A stretch of DNA of 17,669 nt from an uncultured Actinomycetes bacterium (GTDB lineage: Bacteria > Actinomycetota > Actinomycetes > S36-B12), in NCBI GenBank assembly GCA_903848435.1, contig CAINGG010000124.1, forward strand, positions 1 to 17,669, written 5' to 3'. The notes beneath the pieces are model-generated. The model searched no databases, was not told the DNA's origin, and was given only the letters and a program-made list of their open reading frames with translations. The translations under genes and the position numbers were made by a program. Below, piece after piece: positions 11,842-17,669 of this stretch. The first letter of the stretch is position 1; the number at the start of each line of letters is the position of its first letter.

Positions 11842-13131
11842 ATGGACGAACGGTCATGGCCCGCGCCCCTCGCCGAGGGATCGATCGATGCCGTCGTGAC
11901 CGTGCCCGGATCCAAGTCGGCCACCAACCGCGCCCTCGTGCTGGCGGCCCTGGCCGACGGCCCCTCGACGATCACCGACGGCCTGCTGGCCCGCGACACC
12001 GCGCTCATGGTCGCGGCCCTGGCGCAACTGGGCATCGGCATCGACCAGGTCGGCGCCGGCGACGGCAACGCCACCTGGCGGGTGACCCCCGGACCCCTCG
12101 TCGCGGCGGGCCGCATCGACGTCGGGCTCGCGGGCACCGTCATGCGCTTCGTGCCACCCGTCGCCGCCCTCGCGACCGGCACCACCGACTTCGACGGCGA
12201 TCCGCGCGCCCGCGAGCGACCGCTCGGCCCGATGATCTCCGCACTGCGCGAACTCGGTGTCGCCTGCACCGACACCGGTGGCTTCCTGCCGCTGAGGATC
12301 GATGGCACCGGAAGCGTGCGCGGTGGTGCTGTTGACATCGATGCATCGGCGTCGAGCCAGTTCGTCAGTGGTCTCCTGCTGTCCGGTGCGCGCTTTGACG
12401 AGGGCCTGACGCTCACGCACACCGGTCGCTCGCTGCCGAGCCAGCCGCACATCGCGATGACCTTGCACATGCTCGCGGAGCACGGCGTGCGCGTGGACTT
12501 CGATGCCGAGCGCACGACCTGGACCCAGTCCCCGCAGCCCATCGCCGCGATCGACCGCGCAATCGAGCCCGATCTATCGAACGCCGGACCGTTCCTCGCC
12601 GCGGCCGTAGCCACCGGGGGCACCGTCACCGTGCCGGGCTGGCCCCGTCACACCACGCAGGCCGGCGATCACCTGCGCGGCCTGCTCGCGCAGATGGGAG
12701 CGAGCGTCACCCTCGACGACAACGGACTGACGGTGACCGGCCCCGAGTCGATGCGCGGCGTCGACGTCGATCTGGCCGATGTCGGCGAGCTCACCCCGGT
12801 CGTCGCCGCTCTGTGCGCCCTGGCCGACTCGCCATCTCAGCTGCGCGGCATCGCCCACCTCCGCGGTCACGAGACCGATCGGCTGGCGGCGCTCGTCGAG
12901 ATGATCACCGCGTGTGGCGGCGCAGCACGCGAAACCCCCGACGGCATCGCCATCGAGCCGACCACCCTGCACGGCGCGACCGTGTCGAGCTACGACGATC
13001 ACCGCATGGCGACGGCAGCCGCGGTGATCGGGCTCGTCGTGCCGGGAGTGCACGTGACCGGCATGGACGCGACCACCAAGACGCTGCCCGACTTCCCCGG
13101 CATGTGGCAGCGCATGCTGGCCGGACGCTGA
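11842..13131 (+). CDS. aroA: 3-phosphoshikimate 1-carboxyvinyltransferase (EPSP synthase)
   Basis: A 429-residue enzyme of the shikimate pathway that joins phosphoenolpyruvate to shikimate-3-phosphate. Characteristic segments: PGSKSATNRALVLAAL (Lys25, Arg30), the phosphoenolpyruvate loop GLAGTVMRF (95-103), SSQFVSGLLL and YDDHRMATAAAV. In the loop the glycine matching E. coli Gly96 is kept, while the residue matching Pro101 is Phe103, as I recall from mycobacterial AroA; it is therefore lineage-typical rather than selected. The ATG at 11842 sits eight bases after TACCCT. The TGA overlaps the rsgA ATG by one base (TGATG), so the two genes form a coupled pair. Confidence 0.95.
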   Translation: MDERSWPAPLAEGSIDAVVTVPGSKSATNRALVLAALADGPSTITDGLLARDTALMVAALAQLGIGIDQVGAGDGNATWRVTPGPLVAAGRIDVGLAGTVMRFVPPVAALATGTTDFDGDPRARERPLGPMISALRELGVACTDTGGFLPLRIDGTGSVRGGAVDIDASASSQFVSGLLLSGARFDEGLTLTHTGRSLPSQPHIAMTLHMLAEHGVRVDFDAERTTWTQSPQPIAAIDRAIEPDLSNAGPFLAAAVATGGTVTVPGWPRHTTQAGDHLRGLLAQMGASVTLDDNGLTVTGPESMRGVDVDLADVGELTPVVAALCALADSPSQLRGIAHLRGHETDRLAALVEMITACGGAARETPDGIAIEPTTLHGATVSSYDDHRMATAAAVIGLVVPGVHVTGMDATTKTLPDFPGMWQRMLAGR

Positions 13132-14147
13132 TGGCCAACCGCGGCGGTCGGCACCTGGACGAGGACGACGTCCGCGTCCGCCCCTCGCGTGGCAAGTCGC
13201 GGCCGCGGTCCAAGGACCGACCCACCCATGACAACGCAACGCCCGCGCTCGTCACCACCGTCGATCGCGGTCGCTTCACCGTGGTCACCGACGACGGCAC
13301 GACAGTGCTGGCCATCAAGGCTCGCGAGCTCGGGCGCAAGGGCGTCGTCGTGGGCGATCGCGTGGGCCTGGTCGGCGACGTCTCCGACGAGGCAGACGCC
13401 CTCGCGCGCATTGTCAAGATCGAGGAGCGCCAGACGGTCCTGCGGCGTACCGCAGATGACGCCGACGATGTCGAGCGCGTGATCGTCGCCAACGCCGACC
13501 AGCTCGGGGTCGTGATCTCGCTGACCAATCCCGAGCCGCGATTCGGCCTCATCGACCGTGCGCTCGTGGCGGCCTACGACGCGGGCCTGTCGCCTCTCCT
13601 CATCCTCACCAAGGCCGATCTCGCCGATCCGACTCCGGTGGTCGATGCCTATGCCGCACTCGACGTGCCCGCCATCACGGTGGCGCGCGGCGCGGGCAAG
13701 CAGCCCCTGCCGGCGGATCTCGACGTTGTCATCGAGCACCTCACCGATCGCGTGACGGTGCTGGTCGGTCACTCCGGTGTCGGCAAGTCGACGCTGGTCA
13801 ACGCACTCGTGCCGGGGGCTGATCGCGCGACAGGCGGCGTCAACGTCGTCACCGGTCGCGGGCGGCACACCTCCACATCCGCGATCGCGCTACCGCTGCC
13901 CCAGGGCGGCTGGATCATCGACACCCCGGGCGTGCGGTCATTCGGCCTGGCCCACGTCTCGCCCGACACCGTGGTCGCCGCCTTCGACGACCTCGCTCCC
14001 GGTCTCGACGCCTGCCCGCGCGGCTGCACGCACGATGAGGTGGAGTGCGGCCTCGATGCCTATGTCGGCGACGACGAGCACCTGCGAGCGCGACTGGAGT
14101 CGCTGAGGCGACTACTGCGTAGCGGTTCCACGACAGATATCGACTGA
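13131..14147 (+). CDS. rsgA: Ribosome small-subunit-dependent GTPase A
   Basis: A 338-residue circularly permuted GTPase that assists late 30S subunit maturation. An OB-fold domain comes first (about 40-105, TVDRGRFTVVTDDGTTVLAIKAREL), then the GTPase motifs in permuted order: G4 LTKADL, then G1 GHSGVGKST (213-221), then G3 DTPGVRSFG, and a C-terminal zinc knuckle (CPRGCTHDEVECGL). The basic N-terminus (RPSRGKSRPRSKDRPTHD) is typical of actinobacterial RsgA. ATG 13131 is chosen for its one-base overlap with the aroA stop and its domain start; the frame is open much further upstream within aroA but that is out-of-frame noise. It converges on the nuclease gene, five bases between stops. Confidence 0.95.
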   Translation: MANRGGRHLDEDDVRVRPSRGKSRPRSKDRPTHDNATPALVTTVDRGRFTVVTDDGTTVLAIKARELGRKGVVVGDRVGLVGDVSDEADALARIVKIEERQTVLRRTADDADDVERVIVANADQLGVVISLTNPEPRFGLIDRALVAAYDAGLSPLLILTKADLADPTPVVDAYAALDVPAITVARGAGKQPLPADLDVVIEHLTDRVTVLVGHSGVGKSTLVNALVPGADRATGGVNVVTGRGRHTSTSAIALPLPQGGWIIDTPGVRSFGLAHVSPDTVVAAFDDLAPGLDACPRGCTHDEVECGLDAYVGDDEHLRARLESLRRLLRSGSTTDID

Positions 14148-14152
14148 AGCCA

Positions 14153-14656
14153 TCACGGGCAGGCGGTCCACTGCCCGGCGCCCGCTGCCTGCGCGACTTC
14201 CTCGGCTGCGCGCAGGCGATCCTGGTAGCGGTAGCCCTCCTGGTAGGTGCGCTCCTCCGCGAAGCCCTCGCGCACGAGCTGCTCGTTGAGCATCGAGTCG
14301 GGCGTCAGCCACACGTAGGCGAGCGTGCGGTCGTACTTGTCGGTCTCGCCGGTTACCTCGTCGTACTCCAGCCACACCTTCTGCCCGGTCACCAGCTGCT
14401 TCGTGCGCTCCGACGCCTCAGGTCCGAAGCACTCGACAGGGCGATCCGGCGCGACAGTCTCGGGGGTGTCGATGCCGATCAAACGCACGACGATCTCCTG
14501 GCCGTCGCGCATCACTCGGATCGTGTCGCCATCGACCGCCCGCGTCACCGGATAAGGACCCTGCTGGACCCCGGCCTCCAGAGTGCCGCCGTAGCAGCCG
14601 GCCGCGAGAGCGACCACGGTCGCGATGACGAGGGCTCGCCGTACGCGCATGGTCAT
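14153..14656 (-). CDS. Staphylococcal-nuclease-like thermonuclease lipoprotein
   Basis: A 167-residue exported nuclease. The N-terminus is a lipoprotein signal peptide with lipobox LAAGC (17-21), so Cys21 should be lipidated and the enzyme anchored outside the membrane. The SNase fold is clear: VDGDTIRV (Asp44), VRLIGIDTPET (Arg58, Asp63, Glu66) and DKYDRTLAYVW (Arg110) match the calcium and catalytic residues Asp21, Arg35, Asp40, Glu43 and Arg87 of staphylococcal nuclease, so it should be active on DNA and RNA. ATG 14656 is chosen over the second ATG two codons later because TAGCCT (14668-14663) lies exactly six bases upstream, indicating a leaderless mRNA. Confidence 0.9.
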   Translation of the reverse strand: MTMRVRRALVIATVVALAAGCYGGTLEAGVQQGPYPVTRAVDGDTIRVMRDGQEIVVRLIGIDTPETVAPDRPVECFGPEASERTKQLVTGQKVWLEYDEVTGETDKYDRTLAYVWLTPDSMLNEQLVREGFAEERTYQEGYRYQDRLRAAEEVAQAAGAGQWTACP

Positions 14657-14692
14657 CTGCCCAGGCTAGGGCGCCCCCGATAGTTTGGGCTC
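14657..14692. promoter_or_regulatory. Divergent leaderless promoters of nuclease and hisN
   Basis: The 36-base gap holds TAGCCT on the minus strand (14668-14663) and TAGTTT on the plus strand (14681-14686), each exactly six bases from its start codon and separated from each other by 12 bases. No separate ribosome-binding site is present for either gene. Confidence 0.65.
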
Positions 14693-15475
14693 ATGGCCGG
14701 CCCCTATGACGATGACCTCGCCCTCGCACTGCGCATGGCCGATCGCGCAGACGGGATGACGCTCGCGGCGTTCCGCAGCGAGGACCTCGTGATCGACACC
14801 AAGCCTGATCTCACACCCGTCACGGAGGCTGACCGCGGTGTCGAGCGCATGGTCCGCGAGATGCTCGCGCAGGAGCGGCCCGAAGATCCGGTGGTCGGCG
14901 AGGAGTACGGCGGTGCCGACGAGGGCGGGCGACGGTGGATCGTCGACCCGATCGACGGCACCAAGAACTTCGTGCGCGGCGTGCCGGTGTGGGCGACGCT
15001 CATCGCGCTCGCCATCGACGATGAGGTGGTGGTCGGTGTCGTGGCCGCACCCGCACTCGGCCGGCGCTGGTGGGCAGCCAAGGGATCCGGCGCGTGGACC
15101 CGCGGACCCGAGGACTCAGCTGACCGTCGCTGCCGCGTCAGCGCGGTGAGCAACCTCGCGGACGCGTCGTTCTCCTTCAGCGACGGCGTGGGCTGGTTGC
15201 CCGGAACTCTCGAGCAGATGATGGGCTCGGTGTGGCGCACGCGCGGCTACGGCGACTTCTGGTCGCACATGCTGGTGGCCGAGGGGCACGTCGACATCGC
15301 GGCCGAGCCCGAGCTCGACATCTGGGACCTGGCGGCACTCGTCGCCGTGGTGGAGGAGGCTGGCGGCACGATCACGGCGTTCACCGGCGACGGTGGGATC
15401 CTGTCGGGGGAGGGTGCCATCACCACCAATGGCCCATTGCACGACGCCGCGTCGCGCATCATCCGGCCCACCTAG
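14693..15475 (+). CDS. hisN: Histidinol-phosphatase, inositol-monophosphatase fold
   Basis: A 260-residue magnesium-dependent phosphatase. The metal site is shown by GEEYGG (Glu70/Glu71), DPIDGTKNF (Asp85, Asp88, with Thr90) and the C-terminal ELDIWDLAALVAVVEEAGG with its WD aspartate. The sequence YGDFWSHMLVAEGHVDIAAEPELDIWD is characteristic of actinobacterial HisN, which performs the penultimate dephosphorylation step of histidine synthesis (histidinol-phosphate to histidinol). Other inositol monophosphatase-like activities cannot be excluded. The ATG at 14693 is six bases after TAGTTT, so the mRNA is probably leaderless. No other his gene lies in the window. Confidence 0.9.
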   Translation: MAGPYDDDLALALRMADRADGMTLAAFRSEDLVIDTKPDLTPVTEADRGVERMVREMLAQERPEDPVVGEEYGGADEGGRRWIVDPIDGTKNFVRGVPVWATLIALAIDDEVVVGVVAAPALGRRWWAAKGSGAWTRGPEDSADRRCRVSAVSNLADASFSFSDGVGWLPGTLEQMMGSVWRTRGYGDFWSHMLVAEGHVDIAAEPELDIWDLAALVAVVEEAGGTITAFTGDGGILSGEGAITTNGPLHDAASRIIRPT

Positions 15476-15484
15476 TGCTCAGGT

Positions 15485-15528
15485 GAAGACAAACGGGTCT
15501 ATGGGGCCCACTTTGCGTCAATAAACCC
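15485..15528 (-). terminator. Inverted repeat with T-rich tail between convergent genes
   Basis: GGGTCTAT (15495-15502) and ATAAACCC (15521-15528) are inverted arms around an 18-base loop. Read on the minus strand the RNA pairs at all eight positions (one G-U); the plus-strand RNA would have one mismatch. On the minus strand the stem is followed by GTTTGTCTT, so it could end the GNAT/P450 transcript. The spot is clearly more AT-rich than its surroundings. Confidence 0.45.
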
Positions 15529-15536
15529 TGGGGCGT

Positions 15537-16055
15537 TCACGTGAGCGCGGGGGGCGGTACGCCGTCCCAGCGCCAGTAGGTCATCTCGTCGGTGCGCGAC
15601 GTGATCGCGAAGCCGGAGCGCTGGAGCACCCGCTCACTGGCGACGTTGCCGACATGGGTCTCGGCGATCACCGCGGTGGCCCCGCGCGCGATAGCCAGCT
15701 CGCACAGCGCCTGCACCGCCTCGGTCGCATATCCCTTGCCGCGCGCGCTGACCGCGAACCCGTAGCCGACCTCGACGCAGCCATCGACATCCGGCGGCCC
15801 CTTGAAGCCCGCTCCCCCGATGGCCAGGCCCGTCTCGCGCTCGCGCACCTGCAGCGGGCCCCAGGGTTCGGCGTCCGTCGGCGCGGGTGCACGGCCGAGC
15901 AGGCCGAGGCTGGCCAAGAGCACGTCGCCGTCCGTCGGATAGTCATCGGCCCACGCGCGTCCGTCGCGATCACCGCTGGCGATGCGCGTCCACTCACCCT
16001 CGGTGAAGGGAAGGAGGACCAGCCTGGCCGTCTCGACGCGCACATCAGCATCCAA
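15537..16055 (-). CDS. GNAT N-acetyltransferase, RimJ/RimL type
   Basis: A GNAT enzyme of up to 172 residues. The start VRVETARLVLLPF, the EVGYGFAVSARGKGYATEAVQAL motif A (R-x-x-G-x-A loop) and ETHVGNVASERVLQRSGF are typical of the RimJ/RimL group, which acetylates N-terminal amines of proteins or small molecules; the target is unknown. The start is uncertain: a TTG at 16055 opens the longest frame, while a GTG at 16043 fits the family's usual start better, and neither has a good ribosome-binding site or leaderless-type -10. It lies 83 bases downstream of the P450 gene on the same strand and may share its transcript. Nothing else is recognised in the 16056-16138 gap. Confidence 0.82.
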   Translation of the reverse strand: MDADVRVETARLVLLPFTEGEWTRIASGDRDGRAWADDYPTDGDVLLASLGLLGRAPAPTDAEPWGPLQVRERETGLAIGGAGFKGPPDVDGCVEVGYGFAVSARGKGYATEAVQALCELAIARGATAVIAETHVGNVASERVLQRSGFAITSRTDEMTYWRWDGVPPPALT

Positions 16056-16138
16056 GCAGCCGGCCGGCCGCCGTCAGCACGGCGTTCTCCGGGCGATTCG
16101 TGCCACCGGGTGACGCTTTCCGCCCGAAGAACGCGGAT

Positions 16139-17563
16139 TCAGCGGGCCGGAGATCCGCGGCGGGAACGAACGAGCAAGGGCAGAGAGCCCCGGGGGCGCA
16201 GCGTGACGCCAGCCTGCGGACGCGGGGGAAGCTGCCCCGGCAGCCGCTCCACGTGCACGCGCCGGGCGAGCGTCGCGAGGCTGAGCACGCCCTCGACATA
16301 GGCGAAGTCGCGACCCACGCACATGCGCGGGCCGAGCCCGAAGGGCCAGAACGTGGCGAGATCCTCGGCGCTGCGCCCGCGCGCTTCGAGGAAGCGGGTC
16401 GGGTCGAAGGCCTCGGGTCGGTCCCAGTAGCGCGGATCGCGCTGCACGACGTAGGGCGTCATGATGACGAGGGCGCCCTGGGGGATCTCGCGGCCGCCGA
16501 GGACGTCGGCATGCAGCGCACGCCGCGTGACCAGCCACACGGGCGGGTAGAGGCGCATCGCCTCGTTGAACACCGCGCGCGCCATCGGCAGTCGCTCGAG
16601 ATCGTCGAAGCTCGGTGTGCCGTCGGCCAGCACCCGGTCGGCCTCGGTCGCGAGCGCCTCCATCACGTCGGGTGCGCCGGCGACCAGCCACCAGGCCCAC
16701 ATCAGCGCGCTCGCCACCGTTTCGTGACCGGCCACCATGAACGACACGATCTCGTCGCGCACCTCGCGCGCGTCTATGCCGTCCGGCCCATCCATCGCGT
16801 TGAGCAGCAGCTGCAGCATGTCGCCGCCGGGCGCAGACGCACTGCGCGCCGCGATCATGTCGGCGACAGCAGCGTCGAGCTCGCTTACCGCCGCGCTCAG
16901 GCGTCGACTGCCCGGCGTGGGCAGCCACCCCGGAGGGGTGATCGGCACGCGTGCCCGTGCCACCACCACCTCGAGCGCGTGCAAGGTGGCGCGCGCGAGG
17001 CGGTCGGCGTCGCGCGAGAAGTCGGTGCCGAGCAGCGACCGGCCGACAACCTCGAGAGCCGCGCGCATCATGGCCTCGTCCATGTCGATGACGGCCCCGC
17101 GCGAGATGTCGCCCCAGCGCGCGACCAGGTCGTCGGCCGCTTGCGCGGCGTTGCGACCGATCGCATCGAGGCTGTCGCGGTGGAACGCCGGCTGCACGAT
17201 GCGGCGCTGCTCGCGCCACCGCTCCCCCGATGTCGACAGCAGGCCCTCGCCGGTCACGAGCGACAGCGAGCGGTACTGGATGGTGTCCTTGTCGTAGGAG
17301 CGGTTGTGCGATACCAGGACACGGCGTACGGCGTCCGGCTCGGACACGAGGTAACTGGGCGGCGAGGGGATCGGGAACTGCACGACCGAGCCGTAGCGGC
17401 GATCCATCGACTGCAGGAATCCCAGCGGATCGCGATTGATGAAGCGGATCGCTCGCAGCATCTGCGGACCGGACGGTCCCGGCGCCGTCGCCGGGGTGCG
17501 GAAGTAGCGGCGGTCGGGCACGCCCTCGCGCGACGCCATTGGCGCATCGCTATCCGCTCGCAC
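16139..17563 (-). CDS. Cytochrome P450 monooxygenase
   Basis: A 474-residue soluble P450 with no N-terminal membrane anchor. Motifs in order: WREQRR of helix C (116-121), the oxygen-activating I helix AGHET (278-282), ExxR (Glu334-Arg337), FDPTRF (386-391) and the heme loop FGLGPRMCVG with thiolate ligand Cys415. The complete set indicates an active heme enzyme needing ferredoxin and reductase encoded elsewhere. The length and AGHET-TPYVVQRDPRYW pattern resemble bacterial class P450s related to CYP4-like fatty-acid or terpenoid hydroxylases, but the substrate cannot be assigned. The start is GTG 17563, six bases after TAGGCT (17575-17570), consistent with a leaderless mRNA; a further in-frame ATG eight codons later is possible. 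Confidence 0.92.
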   Translation of the reverse strand: MRADSDAPMASREGVPDRRYFRTPATAPGPSGPQMLRAIRFINRDPLGFLQSMDRRYGSVVQFPIPSPPSYLVSEPDAVRRVLVSHNRSYDKDTIQYRSLSLVTGEGLLSTSGERWREQRRIVQPAFHRDSLDAIGRNAAQAADDLVARWGDISRGAVIDMDEAMMRAALEVVGRSLLGTDFSRDADRLARATLHALEVVVARARVPITPPGWLPTPGSRRLSAAVSELDAAVADMIAARSASAPGGDMLQLLLNAMDGPDGIDAREVRDEIVSFMVAGHETVASALMWAWWLVAGAPDVMEALATEADRVLADGTPSFDDLERLPMARAVFNEAMRLYPPVWLVTRRALHADVLGGREIPQGALVIMTPYVVQRDPRYWDRPEAFDPTRFLEARGRSAEDLATFWPFGLGPRMCVGRDFAYVEGVLSLATLARRVHVERLPGQLPPRPQAGVTLRPRGSLPLLVRSRRGSPAR

Positions 17564-17616
17564 GCGACGAGCCTATGCGCCTGCGGAGCGCGGGCCGGAC
17601 CCGGCAAGATGGCGCC
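17564..17616. promoter_or_regulatory. Divergent leaderless promoters of the P450 and phosphoglucomutase genes
   Basis: On the minus strand TAGGCT (17575-17570) lies six bases from the P450 GTG. On the plus strand CAAGAT (17605-17610) lies six bases from the ATG at 17617. The region between holds no other recognisable element. Confidence 0.55.
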
Positions 17617-17669
17617 ATGGCCAACCACCCGCGCGCGGGCCTGCCCGCCCAGGAGGCCGACCTCGTCGA
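17617..17669 (+). CDS. pgm: Start of phosphoglucomutase gene (truncated by window end)
   Basis: Only 17 codons are present. The sequence MANHPRAGLPAQEADLV matches, from memory, the conserved opening (M-x-N-x-R-A-G-x-P-A-Q-x-x-D-L-V-D) of alpha-D-glucose-phosphate-specific phosphoglucomutase, which interconverts glucose 1-phosphate and glucose 6-phosphate. The CAAGAT hexamer six bases before the ATG supports the start. The call rests on this short N-terminus and needs the bases to the right. Confidence 0.7.
   Translation, partial: MANHPRAGLPAQEADLV

Noticed and set aside
12124..12153. Phe103 in AroA at the position of E. coli Pro101 as a sign of glyphosate resistance
   Set aside because: The GLAGTVMRF loop is, as I recall, normal for actinobacterial AroA, so it is a lineage feature; the key glycine is unchanged.
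12813..13130. N-terminal extension of rsgA into aroA
   Set aside because: It is out of frame with aroA and low complexity; the ATG at 13131, overlapping the aroA stop by one base, begins the RsgA sequence.
1..17669. tRNA genes, CRISPR arrays, transposons or attachment sites
   Set aside because: No cloverleaf, regularly spaced repeat, transposase motif or terminal inverted repeat was found on reading both strands.

Overview
The window comes from a high-GC, gene-dense actinobacterial chromosome, most likely class Actinomycetes. The evidence is a WhiB1 regulator, a mycothiol-type SigR/SigH sigma factor with its zinc anti-sigma factor, a TB7.3-like mini biotin carrier, the 24-residue ribosomal protein bL37, a PdtaS sensor kinase, and many leaderless gene starts ([T/C]AnnnT, six bases, then ATG or GTG). 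The order whiB1, pdtaS, (insert), biotin carrier, anti-sigma, sigma, SRAP protein, aroA, rsgA matches my recollection of the Mycobacterium tuberculosis Rv3219-Rv3228 region, so most of the window is conserved core chromosome. I see no transposon, phage, CRISPR array or tRNA. No genus is assigned.

Layout. 1-1151: a possible gene end at the left edge, then an arsenic pair on the minus strand (arsenate reductase followed by an AqpS-like channel). 1208-3013: a diamine-acetyltransferase-like GNAT and three small four-helix membrane proteins of unknown function. 3036-3992: a lipid kinase, transcribed divergently from a 22-base bidirectional promoter. 4204-5914: whiB1 and pdtaS, convergent with 4 bases between stops. 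5988-7748: a 28-residue membrane peptide followed by an IlvG-like thiamine-diphosphate enzyme. 7751-8509: a secreted M23 peptidase behind a clear ydaO-type c-di-AMP riboswitch. 8790-11013: a minus-strand operon sigR, rsrA, bL37, biotin carrier, and a thioesterase-GNAT fusion. 11050-11796: an SRAP (YedK/HMCES) DNA-protein crosslink protein. 11842-14147: aroA and rsgA, coupled. 14153-17563: a secreted nuclease lipoprotein, hisN, a RimJ/RimL-type GNAT and a cytochrome P450. 17617 to the end: the start of a phosphoglucomutase gene.

The best regulatory reading is at sigR. A GGAAT-N18-GTT promoter, the type read by SigR itself, lies just upstream of a GTG that opens a 240-residue isoform. A separate housekeeping-type -10 inside the frame lies just upstream of an ATG that opens a 207-residue isoform. 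This is the arrangement known from Streptomyces as stable SigR and unstable SigR'. The ribosomal protein, biotin carrier and thioesterase-GNAT genes lie downstream in the same transcription direction, so thiol stress may induce them too.

All assignments rest on reading the sequence; no database search was run. The window looks mainly like well-conserved chromosome with interesting regulation, and I do not see an obviously new multigene defence or biosynthetic system.
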